From Sphingobacterium sp. R2 (GTDB lineage Bacteria > Bacteroidota > Bacteroidia > Sphingobacteriales > Sphingobacteriaceae): a stretch of 64,000 nt of DNA. Each line of letters begins with the position of its first letter. The stretch's first letter is position 1. Made by a program: the position numbers and the translations under genes. Shown in pieces: positions 9,041 through 17,133 of the stretch. Location: NCBI RefSeq assembly GCF_040760075.1, contig NZ_CP142884.1, positions 1,240,001 through 1,304,000 on the forward strand, in the 5' to 3' direction. The notes beneath the pieces were generated by a model, which made no database searches, was not told where the DNA came from, and worked only from the letters and a program-made list of their open reading frames with translations.

Positions 9041-10093
9041 ATGTTTGATTTTGACAATACCGAACGAACCAATTTGGAAGAAATGGGTGAGTTTGGACTG
9101 ATTGATTATATAAGCAAAGCTGTGGAATTGACAGAGAAGTCTACCATTAAAGGTATAGGTGATGACGCTGCTGTTTTGGATTTTGAAGGTAAGAAAACTT
9201 TGATATCCACTGACTTGCTTTTGGAGGGAATTCATTTTGATCTTCGTTATGTCCCTTTAAAGCATCTAGGTTACAAAGCTGTTCAGGTCAATTTGAGCGA
9301 TATCTACGCAATGAATGGAATAGCCTCTCAGATTACATTTTCAATAGGTTTGTCCTCAAAATTTCCATTGGAAGCTGTAGAGGAGATTTATCAGGGAGCT
9401 TTAATTGCCTGTAAGAAATATAACGTCGATTTAATTGGAGGAGATACATCTGCTTCAGCACAAGGATTAGTAATTTCTGTCACGAGTATAGGTTACGCTG
9501 ATGCAGATCAAATCGTTTATCGTAGCGGCGCTCAGGAAGGAGATTTATTATGTGTATCTGGCGACCTTGGGGCAGCATACATGGGCTTACAGCTGCTTGA
9601 ACGCGAGAAGGATATTTATCTAGAAAATCCAAATGTACAACCTGATCTGGAAGGGAAAGATTACATCGTTGAGCGGCAATTAAAACCCGAAGCCCGTAAA
9701 GATATTGTAGCTTTATTTGCTGATCTGGGAATTAAGCCTACAGCTATGATGGATGTTTCCGATGGGCTTGCCTCCGAGATTCTTCATATCTGCCGACAAT
9801 CGGACAAAGGCTGTCGTCTATACGAGGAAAAAATTCCACTGGATCAGATGACTTACGATACTGGGCGGGAATTTGGAATTGATCCGACTGTAGCCGCGTT
9901 GAATGGCGGGGAAGACTACGAATTATTGTTTACAATTGCTCAAGCGGATCATGATAAAATTAAGAATCTGCCAGACATCAGTATTATTGGTTATATGACA
10001 CCCAGATCTGAAGGTTGTGAGATGATTTCTAAATCTGGAAATCTTTATCCGATTACAGCACAAGGATGGAATGCTTTTAAGAAGAAAGAATAA
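9041..10093 (+). CDS. thiL: Thiamine-monophosphate kinase
   Basis: ThiL phosphorylates thiamine monophosphate to the active cofactor thiamine diphosphate with ATP. It belongs to the PurM/AIR-synthase-like fold. The sequence has the GIGDDAAVL motif near residue 40, LLEGIHFDL with the metal-binding acidic residues, the VNLSDIYAMNG segment, MMDVSDGLASEI around residue 240 and GGEDYELLF near 288, in family order. At 350 residues the length is normal. It stands alone: 210 bases separate it from nadA and a hairpin terminator separates it from the convergent scpA. Confidence 0.93.
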   Translation: MFDFDNTERTNLEEMGEFGLIDYISKAVELTEKSTIKGIGDDAAVLDFEGKKTLISTDLLLEGIHFDLRYVPLKHLGYKAVQVNLSDIYAMNGIASQITFSIGLSSKFPLEAVEEIYQGALIACKKYNVDLIGGDTSASAQGLVISVTSIGYADADQIVYRSGAQEGDLLCVSGDLGAAYMGLQLLEREKDIYLENPNVQPDLEGKDYIVERQLKPEARKDIVALFADLGIKPTAMMDVSDGLASEILHICRQSDKGCRLYEEKIPLDQMTYDTGREFGIDPTVAALNGGEDYELLFTIAQADHDKIKNLPDISIIGYMTPRSEGCEMISKSGNLYPITAQGWNAFKKKE

Positions 10094-10096
10094 AAA

Positions 10097-10121
10097 AAGA
10101 CCTGTCTTAGACGGGTCTTTT
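10097..10121. terminator. Bidirectional terminator between thiL and scpA
   Basis: Stem GACCTGTC / GACGGGTC (one G-U pair, 3-base loop), flanked by AAA on the left and a run of six T on the right, just after the thiL stop. It extends to the scpA stop codon and can serve both convergent genes. Confidence 0.8.
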
Positions 10122-10910
10122 TTATGCTTCTTCAGTTTCTAAGATAAATTCTTCCTCTTCATTAGGATCTCTTCCACCAACATTGAAATTGTTGTAGCCC
10201 AGGCCTACTTCAATCTGTAACAACTGCTGCTGAAGCATTTCAAGAATGGCCAAAAAATTATAGACAAACTGAATTTTATTTTCTGAGTTTTTAAGAATTT
10301 CCTGAAAATCCAATTTCTTGTTAATCTCAATGAGTTTGGCTATTGCTTTCTTTTGTTGTTCAATGGTGTACGGATATTTGACAACCGTATGGGTTACTTC
10401 TGGCGGACGATTACGGAATTGATACATCATTTGCTCGTAGATCATCATTAGGCCATAAAGATCGAAGTTATCCAAATTTCCGCCGCTAGAATCTAGCTTA
10501 AGTCTGTGCTGGATATCGAAACGTATATTGCCTCGGCTATAGCATTTTAGACGATCCTCCTCCAATATTCTAAGATCTTCACAGGTTTCTTTAAATTGTT
10601 TATAGAGAATAAGTTTTTGAACAAGATCTTCCCTAAGATCAATTTCATTCTCTTGCTCATCCAAATCTGGACGAGGGAGTAGCATTTTGGCTTTAATACG
10701 CATCAGCGTGGAGGCAACGAAGATAAATTCACTTGCCATTTCCATATTGAGCGCATGCATTTGGCTCACATAAGACAAAAAATCATCTGTAATCTTTGAA
10801 ATTGGTATATCATGGATATTCAATTCATCCCGTTCGATAAAAAATAATAGTAAATCAAAAGGTCCCTCAAATTGAGGAAGCTTGATTTCGTAGCCTTCTT
10901 CTACTTGCAT
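10122..10910 (-). CDS. scpA: Segregation and condensation protein A
   Basis: ScpA is the kleisin subunit that bridges the SMC heads with ScpB in bacterial condensin. The N-terminal FEGPFDLLLFFIERDELNIHDIPI block and the following SEFIFVASTLMRIKAKMLLPRP segment are diagnostic. The 262-residue length is normal; the acidic C-terminal tail (DPNEEEEFILETEEA) is a little unusual. scpB is not adjacent. It reads toward the origin, opposite to its neighbours thiL and dxs. A TAnnTTTG element lies just before its start. Confidence 0.92.
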   Translation of the reverse strand: MQVEEGYEIKLPQFEGPFDLLLFFIERDELNIHDIPISKITDDFLSYVSQMHALNMEMASEFIFVASTLMRIKAKMLLPRPDLDEQENEIDLREDLVQKLILYKQFKETCEDLRILEEDRLKCYSRGNIRFDIQHRLKLDSSGGNLDNFDLYGLMMIYEQMMYQFRNRPPEVTHTVVKYPYTIEQQKKAIAKLIEINKKLDFQEILKNSENKIQFVYNFLAILEMLQQQLLQIEVGLGYNNFNVGGRDPNEEEEFILETEEA

Positions 10911-10918
10911 ATCTTATA

Positions 10919-10926
10919 CAAATTTA
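10919..10926 (-). promoter_or_regulatory. TAAATTTG -7 element of scpA
   Basis: On the minus strand TAAATTTG, matching the Bacteroidota -7 consensus TAnnTTTG, ends 8 bases before the scpA ATG. The mRNA leader would be only a few bases. No clear TTTG -33 element was confirmed. Confidence 0.45.
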
Positions 10927-11021
10927 CATATAAAATCTTTTGCAGTAACGCTTATGCAAACTATTCACTATTTTATTTGTTGTACCTCAATATGTAAATG
11001 CGATTTATTTTAAACATTAAA

Positions 11022-11029
11022 TAAATTTG
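11022..11029 (+). promoter_or_regulatory. TAAATTTG -7 element of dxs
   Basis: TAAATTTG fits the TAnnTTTG consensus and lies 39 bases before the dxs ATG. It is on the opposite strand to, and about 100 bases from, the scpA element, so the two genes have divergent promoters. Confidence 0.4.
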
Positions 11030-11068
11030 TCGTTACTTTGTGAGTATACATCATGTAAATAGCATACT

Positions 11069-12997
11069 ATGCAGTTTGAGACTGGAGAACTATTAAGTAA
11101 AATAAACGATCCCTCTGATCTTAAAAAGCTAAAGGAAGACCAATTAGAACAATTAAGTCAGGAATTACGTCAATTTATTATTGATCAAGTTTCGGTTAAT
11201 GGTGGTCACTTTGCAGCAAGTTTAGGAGTTGTCGAATTAACGGTAGCATTACATTACGTAATGGATACCCCCTATGATCAATTAATTTGGGATGTCGGTC
11301 ATCAGGCTTATGGGCATAAAATTCTAACGGGGCGTCGCGATATATTTCATACCAATCGAATCGAGAACGGAATCTCGGGTTTTCCCAACCGTTTTGAATC
11401 CAAGTATGATGCATTTGGAGTTGGTCACTCATCGACTTCTATTTCTGCTGCTTTGGGTATGGCAGTTGCATCTCAGATAAAGGGTGAAAAAGACCGCCAG
11501 CATATCGCTGTGATCGGTGATGGCGCCTTAACGGGAGGAATGGCATTTGAAGCATTGAATCATGCAGGAATTTCTAAATCCAATCTTTTAGTAATTCTGA
11601 ATGACAATTGCATGTCGATAGATCCCAATGTTGGTGCGTTAAAGGAGTATTTGACAAGTATTACCACGTCAAAACGGTACAATAGATTTAGAGACGATAT
11701 AGCAGCAGTATTAACTAAGATTTCTGAAGTTGGCCCCAATGCTCTAGGGATTGCCAAGAAATTAGAAAAAAGTATAAAAGGAACTTTACTGAAGAATGCT
11801 AATCTCTTTGAATCGCTGAATTTTAGATATTTTGGCCCAGTTGATGGTCACGATGTTAAGAAATTAGCAAAAACGCTTGAAGACCTTAAGCATATACCAG
11901 GCCCCAAATTATTACATGCAGTAACTGTTAAAGGAAAGGGCTTTGCTCTGGCTGAAAAAGATCAGACCAAGTGGCATGCTCCTGGTTTATTTGATAAAAT
12001 TACGGGGGAGATAAAAAAATCGCTCAGTGATAAACCTGTAGCTCCCAAGTATCAGGATGTCTTTGGACATACCCTGGTAGAGCTTGCAGAACAAAATGAT
12101 AAGATCGTCGGGATAACACCTGCAATGCCATCAGGATCTTCTATGAATATTATGATGAAAGCCATGCCTGATCGTGCTTTTGATGTGGGCATTGCGGAAC
12201 AGCATGCTGTCACATTCAGTGCCGGCCTTGCAACGCAGGGGCTATTACCATTCTGTAATATCTATTCGTCGTTTATGCAACGCGCATATGATCAGGTGAT
12301 CCATGATGTTGCGTTGCAGAATCTGAATGTCGTTTTCTGTTTGGACCGTGCGGGCGTCGTAGGAGCGGATGGTGCTACTCACCATGGGGCTTATGACATC
12401 GCATTTATGCGCTGTGTTCCCAATATGACTGTTTCTGCGCCGATGAACGAGGAAGAATTACGTAATTTGATGTACACAGCTCAATTGCCGAACAAAGGAC
12501 CCTTTGTCATTAGATATCCTAGAGGAAATGGCGTTATGCCAGATTGGCGCCGCCCATTTATGGAAATCGAAATTGGAAAAGGACGTCTTATAACGGAGGG
12601 AGAAGAACTTGCTATATTAAGTTTTGGAGCTATAGGAAACGAAGCTGTCAAAGCTGTACAGCATTTGAATGAATTAGGTATACACCCAGCACATTACGAT
12701 CTCCGGTTTGCCAAGCCATTGGATGAGTCCCTACTTCACCAAGTCTTTAAGAAGTTTAACAAGATTATTACAGTGGAAGACGGAAGTTTACAGGGGGGAA
12801 TAGGCTCAGCTATATTAGAATTTATGGCTGATCATGGATATCACAGCCAAGTGGTTCGTTTAGGTATTCCAGATAAGATCATTGAACATGCTGAACAAAA
12901 TGCTCAGTGGAAGAACGCACACTATGATGCAACTGCAATTATAGCAGAAGCTAAAAAACTTTGCGACGGAAAATTGACCAGTTCAATGGTCGGATAA
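11069..12997 (+). CDS. dxs: 1-deoxy-D-xylulose-5-phosphate synthase
   Basis: Dxs joins pyruvate and glyceraldehyde 3-phosphate with thiamine diphosphate, the entry step of the MEP isoprenoid pathway; the product also feeds thiamine and pyridoxal synthesis. Visible: IWDVGHQAYGHKILTGRR, the thiamine-diphosphate motif GDGALTGGMAFEALNHAG ending in NDNCMSI, the catalytic FDVGIAEQHAVTFSAG block with the Glu, and DRAGVVGADGATHHGAYD. At 642 residues it is full length. It depends on the thiamine diphosphate made by ThiL two genes upstream, though they are not in one operon. A strong terminator follows. Confidence 0.96.
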   Translation: MQFETGELLSKINDPSDLKKLKEDQLEQLSQELRQFIIDQVSVNGGHFAASLGVVELTVALHYVMDTPYDQLIWDVGHQAYGHKILTGRRDIFHTNRIENGISGFPNRFESKYDAFGVGHSSTSISAALGMAVASQIKGEKDRQHIAVIGDGALTGGMAFEALNHAGISKSNLLVILNDNCMSIDPNVGALKEYLTSITTSKRYNRFRDDIAAVLTKISEVGPNALGIAKKLEKSIKGTLLKNANLFESLNFRYFGPVDGHDVKKLAKTLEDLKHIPGPKLLHAVTVKGKGFALAEKDQTKWHAPGLFDKITGEIKKSLSDKPVAPKYQDVFGHTLVELAEQNDKIVGITPAMPSGSSMNIMMKAMPDRAFDVGIAEQHAVTFSAGLATQGLLPFCNIYSSFMQRAYDQVIHDVALQNLNVVFCLDRAGVVGADGATHHGAYDIAFMRCVPNMTVSAPMNEEELRNLMYTAQLPNKGPFVIRYPRGNGVMPDWRRPFMEIEIGKGRLITEGEELAILSFGAIGNEAVKAVQHLNELGIHPAHYDLRFAKPLDESLLHQVFKKFNKIITVEDGSLQGGIGSAILEFMADHGYHSQVVRLGIPDKIIEHAEQNAQWKNAHYDATAIIAEAKKLCDGKLTSSMVG

Positions 12998-13018
12998 AGC
13001 CTATGCACTTAAAAAAAT

Positions 13019-13049
13019 AAAAAGGAGATCCATTCAGATCTCCTTTTTT
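13019..13049 (+). terminator. Terminator of dxs
   Basis: Perfect stem AAAAAGGAGATC / GATCTCCTTTTT with loop CATTCA, ending in a six-T run, 21 bases after the dxs stop. Confidence 0.85.
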
Positions 13050-13535
13050 ACTTTTCAAGTGTTACGTTTATCAGGAACATCACATGTTACAATGTGTTTT
13101 TTCTTTCAGATAATTTATACGGATTTTTGTTTTACAGGTATCCATTAATTTGGTGAAATGTACATTAGGGATGATGTTAAGTTGGCTTTAAATTCCTATG
13201 AATTTATTATTTAAAATATATGAACCAAAGATTGTAAATAGCTATTATTTTGGTTAATTTAGATCAGCACCTTAGGAAGCGGGAAGTAGCAAGTTTACAC
13301 GTCTTTTGGTTCTTTTTTTTAAATAAATTTGGAATGTTAATAATTATTTTTAGAGATCAATTTTAGCGCTAGTTTTCCACAATTTTACACTGTAAATTTC
13401 TGATATATAAGATCTTATTAATTATTTTTTATTTTAGTTTTTTAGCTGATTTTTTTTTGTCATCTTCGTTCTCAGAGAAAGTTATCAACATATTTTTTGT
13501 CGCGTATTGTAAATCAACTTATTAACAATTTTAGA
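13050..13535 (+). promoter_or_regulatory. dnaA upstream region with two DnaA-box-like sites
   Basis: About 490 AT-rich bases without a gene. A perfect TTTTCCACA lies at 13373-13381 and TTATCAACA, one mismatch from the classic box, at 13482-13490. DnaA commonly represses its own promoter through such sites, so these probably serve autoregulation. The cluster is sparser than at 4920-5400 and there is no skew switch here, so I do not take it as the origin. No -7 element could be assigned with confidence. Confidence 0.5.
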
Positions 13536-14960
13536 ATGGAAAAAACGTATTCAAGTGTCTGGAATAATTGTCTTTCGATTATCAAAGATAATATACCAGC
13601 ACAAAGTTTCAAGACCTGGTTTGAACCTGTGAAAGCAGTCCGTTTGGAGGGTGACGTTTTGACTATTCAAGTGCCTAGCTTATTTTTTTATGAGTGGCTA
13701 GAAGAACACTATGTAGGAATTCTTCGCAAGACCGTAAAGAAATTTTTAGGAGAACAAGGTAGATTGGAATACAATATTGTAGTAGAGAAGTCTTCAGCTT
13801 CTCATCCTTATACGACTAATCTTCCATCGAATGGCAATGGAGCAGAGGGGAAAAGGCAATCGATCCCTGTACCGGTATCTTTAAATAGAGATATCAAAAA
13901 TCCATTTGTTATTCCTGGATTGAAAAAATTGCAGGTTGATCCGCAATTGAATCAAAACTATACATTCGAAAATTTTATCGAAGGTGAATGTAACCGTCTT
14001 GCACGATCAGCAGGATATGCTGTGGCAAATAAGCCTGGTGGTACTTCATTCAATCCTTTGATGATTTATGGAGATGTTGGTTTAGGAAAGACACACCTTG
14101 CTCAAGCAATCGGAAATGAGATCAAAAGAAATCTTCCCGATAAGCTGGTCATTTATGTGTCGTGTGAGAAATTCTGTCAACAGTTTGTGGATTCATTGAA
14201 AAATAATACAATCAATGATTTCGTCAACTTTTATCAGGCAATGGATGTCATTATTATGGATGATGTACACAACTTTGCAGGTAAAGAAAAAACACAGGAT
14301 ATCTTTTTCCATATTTTTAATCATTTGCATCAATCTGGTAAGCAGATTATTTTGACTTCAGACAAAGCACCTAAAGATTTGGCTGGTTTGGAAGAACGTC
14401 TGCTTAGTCGTTTTAAATGGGGATTATCTGCAGATATTCAGATTCCGGATCTTGAGACAAGGATGGCAATTTTGAAGAAGAAGATGTATTCCGATGGTAT
14501 TGACTTACCAGAAAATGTCGTTGAATATGTCGCCACACAGATCGATAACAGTGTTCGTGAATTAGAGGGAGCAATGGTTTCACTTTTGGCTCAGTCTACA
14601 TTGAACAAGAAAGAGATCGATTTGGGGTTAGCAAAATCGATGTTGAAGAATTTTGTAAAGAATACACACAAAGAAATTTCAATGGATTTTATTCAAAAAT
14701 TAGTTTGTGAGTATTTTGAAGTTCCTGTGGATATGGTAAAGTCGAAAGTTAGAAAGCGGGAAATCGTGCAGGCCAGGCAAATTTCGATGTATTTAGCAAA
14801 GGCACATACCAAATCTTCACTCAAATCGATCGGAGCATTCTTCGGAGGAAGAGATCACTCCACTGTTATTTATGCCTGTCAAACCGTAGAGGATTTAATT
14901 GAAACTGACAAGAAGTTTAAAACTTACGTGAGTGACATTATGAAAAAGTTAAAATCTTAA
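13536..14960 (+). CDS. dnaA: Chromosomal replication initiator DnaA
   Basis: DnaA binds origin boxes and opens the duplex, then helps load the helicase. N-terminal domain I includes WNNCLSIIKDNIPAQSFKTWFEPVKA; the AAA+ part has Walker A GDVGLGKTHLAQ (residues 179-186 for the core) and Walker B VIIMDDVHNF near 240; the C-terminal DNA-binding domain ends with the signature GRDHSTVIYACQTVE. I use the ATG at 13536 (MEKTYSS, 474 residues), which matches the usual start; an in-frame TTG at 13497 would add 13 residues. It is not beside dnaN, which lies 4.9 kb further on, nor at the proposed origin. Confidence 0.96.
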   Translation: MEKTYSSVWNNCLSIIKDNIPAQSFKTWFEPVKAVRLEGDVLTIQVPSLFFYEWLEEHYVGILRKTVKKFLGEQGRLEYNIVVEKSSASHPYTTNLPSNGNGAEGKRQSIPVPVSLNRDIKNPFVIPGLKKLQVDPQLNQNYTFENFIEGECNRLARSAGYAVANKPGGTSFNPLMIYGDVGLGKTHLAQAIGNEIKRNLPDKLVIYVSCEKFCQQFVDSLKNNTINDFVNFYQAMDVIIMDDVHNFAGKEKTQDIFFHIFNHLHQSGKQIILTSDKAPKDLAGLEERLLSRFKWGLSADIQIPDLETRMAILKKKMYSDGIDLPENVVEYVATQIDNSVRELEGAMVSLLAQSTLNKKEIDLGLAKSMLKNFVKNTHKEISMDFIQKLVCEYFEVPVDMVKSKVRKREIVQARQISMYLAKAHTKSSLKSIGAFFGGRDHSTVIYACQTVEDLIETDKKFKTYVSDIMKKLKS

Positions 14961-14980
14961 TGTCGATTACTTTAAGTAGA

Positions 14981-15024
14981 AGCAGAAAGGGCTATCCTAC
15001 ATGGATTGCCCTTTCTGCTTTTTA
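14981..15024. terminator. Terminator after dnaA
   Basis: Stem of about 16 pairs with one T-T mismatch: AGCAGAAAGGGC plus ATCC on the left, GGAT plus GCCCTTTCTGCT on the right, 5-base loop, then TTTT. It lies between convergent dnaA and the small gene at 15054. Confidence 0.85.
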
Positions 15025-15053
15025 CCCCAAAGACCTGTCTTTCATTGAAAACT

Positions 15054-15416
15054 CTAGCGTTTAGACATTCTTTCTTTCATTTTTTCTTGTTGTTCATCAA
15101 ATAACTTAACTTGTTCAGGAGTTAGCCATGATTTGATCTTAGCAGCTTGCATTTCTTGAAGTTGCTTAAATTTCTCCATATTCGCTTTTCTATCCCCACC
15201 ATCATTTCTTAGTGTAGCCCGTTGTTGAGCCTGACTTAGCGTAAGATTATAGATAGAATCTTTTTGGGTTTGATTGAGGCTTAATAATTTGTCTAAATGC
15301 TCTACGCGCATTTTAGCCTGTTCTTCTGGACTACGTTGCTGACGCTGTTGAGCAAAAACAACACCTGTAGCGCTTAAAAATAAACATGCTACTGCCATTA
15401 AAATTTTCTTTTTCAT
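15054..15416 (-). CDS. Small secreted Spy/CpxP-like protein
   Basis: A 120-residue protein with a clear signal peptide (MKKKILMAVACLFLSATGVVFAQ, cleavage after Ala22 or Gln23). The mature part is charged, Gln-rich and predicted all helical: RSPEEQAKMRVEHLDKLLSLNQTQKDSIYNL and later WLTPEQVKLFDEQQEKMKER. The repeated 'L-[ST]-x-[ET]-Q' pattern resembles LTxxQ-motif periplasmic proteins of the Spy/CpxP type and the DUF4890-like proteins of Bacteroidota. Role in envelope stress is only suggested by that resemblance. It stands alone; 146 bases separate it from lpxK upstream. Confidence 0.6.
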   Translation of the reverse strand: MKKKILMAVACLFLSATGVVFAQQRQQRSPEEQAKMRVEHLDKLLSLNQTQKDSIYNLTLSQAQQRATLRNDGGDRKANMEKFKQLQEMQAAKIKSWLTPEQVKLFDEQQEKMKERMSKR

Positions 15417-15562
15417 CGTTTATATAGTTTATATCACGTGTGCTTGTCGTGGCACAATCATTTGTTCATTAAAGAGCGAGAAGAACTTTTGAGCTTCTCC
15501 GCTTTCATATAGAATATAAATTTGATGAAAAGGTTTAGTATAGCAGCTGCTCTTAACAAAAT

Positions 15563-16612
15563 TTAAGGTTGATTAACACTTTGAGCCACTGCATCATGCA
15601 GTCTCTTACAAAACAACTTCTGTTGGAGCGTGTCGTGAAACCGAAGTCCGATCGGTAAGTAAACCAGATGAATAGCAGTAAAGTATTTTCTAAAAGGTTT
15701 TAAACGTTGAAAGTCTTTTTCAGTTGTCAATATGATTTTGTTGCTACTCGTCGAACTGTGGTATGATTTTACAATTTTATTAATATCAGATTCGTTAAAG
15801 GAATGGTGATCTCCAAAGGAAATGTGTTGGATAACATTTGCTTGTTTTTGGAGATAATCTACTAAAGGTTCTGGTTTGGCAATACCAGTAACCAAAATAA
15901 TGTCTTTGCCTTTAATATCGACTACACTTCCCTTACTATCGATAGGTTCAAGATAGTCAATATAGCTAAATACGATTAATGCTTCTTTGTTATAATACCT
16001 GATTTTCTTCTCTATTTGTCTTTTGTCTTCGGTCGGCAGTTCAATTGGACATTTCGTAATGGCTATGATCTGCGCTCGTTTTGCCTCAACAAGCAAATCT
16101 CTAAAATTTCCTGTGGGAAATACGAGCATAGGATGTGAAAACGATAGAAAATCAAATAATAATATATTGAAGAGCGGTGATAATTTTCGATGTTGATACG
16201 CATCGTCCAATATAACGAGTTGATGAGCGGACTCAAGTTTTTTAATTCCGGTGCAACGATCCTCACAAACCGCAACTGTAATATCTGGAAATTTATTTTT
16301 GAATTGTAAGGGCTCATCGCCGACATCCATGGCCACTGAATCCGTCTGTACGAGATAAAAACCTTTTGTACGACGTCCATATCCTCGGCTGAGAATAGCT
16401 GTTTTATAGTGACTCTTAAGAATAGAAACCACAAATTCAGTCATTGGGCTTTTCCCTGTTCCCCCTACGGCAAGATTTCCTATAACAACAGTTGGAATAT
16501 TGAAAGAGCGCGACACAAGCAGCTTATGATCATATAATCTATTTCTTATCCAGACTACCACGGTATAGATCATCGTAAAAGGAAATAATAGATATCGTAA
16601 TAAGGTTATCAT
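15563..16612 (-). CDS. lpxK: Tetraacyldisaccharide 4'-kinase (lipid A)
   Basis: LpxK phosphorylates the 4' position of the tetraacyl disaccharide lipid A precursor at the inner membrane. The N-terminus has one membrane-associated hydrophobic stretch (MITLLRYLLFPFTMIYTVVVW) and then the P-loop GNLAVGGTGKSPMTEF near residues 45-60; AILSRGYGRRTKGF and VILDDAYQHRKL are family motifs. At 349 residues it is normal in length. Its start overlaps the gldH stop by 4 bases, implying translational coupling in the holB-ricT-gldH-lpxK string. Confidence 0.94.
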   Translation of the reverse strand: MITLLRYLLFPFTMIYTVVVWIRNRLYDHKLLVSRSFNIPTVVIGNLAVGGTGKSPMTEFVVSILKSHYKTAILSRGYGRRTKGFYLVQTDSVAMDVGDEPLQFKNKFPDITVAVCEDRCTGIKKLESAHQLVILDDAYQHRKLSPLFNILLFDFLSFSHPMLVFPTGNFRDLLVEAKRAQIIAITKCPIELPTEDKRQIEKKIRYYNKEALIVFSYIDYLEPIDSKGSVVDIKGKDIILVTGIAKPEPLVDYLQKQANVIQHISFGDHHSFNESDINKIVKSYHSSTSSNKIILTTEKDFQRLKPFRKYFTAIHLVYLPIGLRFHDTLQQKLFCKRLHDAVAQSVNQP

Positions 16613-17079
16613 TTTGGAACAACGGTTAGCCCTACATCTGTAATTTCTTTCAACGGATTCTGTTTCATGTGCTGTTCGATAGCAATAGTATAAGTTCCTG
16701 TATCCGGAAATAGGTAATCTGTATGGATGACGGATTGATTATTGTACAAGCTGCCGGAAGATTTTCCTATCCATTTTCCATCAGCGCTGGCCATTTTTAT
16801 TTCTTTACGAAAAGTGTATTGCTTTTTATCTGGACCCAGTTGATAAATAAGTACAAAAAGATTGGAATAGGCATACTCTGGCGTATGACGGACATCCATC
16901 AATACATCATATCGTTTATTTTTGTCGGCGATATGAAATTGAAAACTGGGCAATGATGTATTTAGCCAAGCTTTATTACCAATAGGTTTATTTTCATTTA
17001 TAACAAACGGTTGGTCACAAGAATACCCTATGCCAATACATAACAAACCAAGGAGGAGAGGAGTGCGTTTGAGTTTCAT
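16609..17079 (-). CDS. gldH: Gliding motility lipoprotein GldH
   Basis: A 156-residue lipoprotein: signal MKLKRTPLLLGLLCIGIGYSC with Cys21 as the lipidated residue. The rest (NKAWLNTSLPSFQFHIADKNKRYDVLMDVRHTPEYAYSNLFVLI and the DTGTYTIAIEQHMKQNPLKEITDVGLTV end) matches the GldH family. In Flavobacterium GldH is needed for gliding; it is found also in non-gliding Bacteroidota, where its job is unclear. It sits 52 bases after ricT, with a strong hairpin in between, and overlaps lpxK by 4 bases. Confidence 0.87.
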   Translation of the reverse strand: MKLKRTPLLLGLLCIGIGYSCDQPFVINENKPIGNKAWLNTSLPSFQFHIADKNKRYDVLMDVRHTPEYAYSNLFVLIYQLGPDKKQYTFRKEIKMASADGKWIGKSSGSLYNNQSVIHTDYLFPDTGTYTIAIEQHMKQNPLKEITDVGLTVVPK

Positions 17080-17091
17080 GTCTATTTATAT

Positions 17092-17133
17092 AAAAGAATA
17101 TGCCTAATGGGTTAAAATTAGGCATATTCTTTT
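17092..17133 (-). terminator. Perfect 17-bp hairpin between ricT and gldH
   Basis: Arms 17092-17108 and 17117-17133 are exact complements, with an 8-base loop. It begins inside the ricT stop codon and ends 12 bases before the gldH ATG. On the minus strand the stem ends in UUUU but the following bases are AUAUAAA, so it may be a partial terminator, an attenuator or an mRNA-end stabiliser. Confidence 0.6.

Noticed and set aside
13050..13535. dnaA upstream region as the origin
   Set aside because: Only two DnaA-box-like sites and no strand-composition switch there; the 4920-5400 region fits better.
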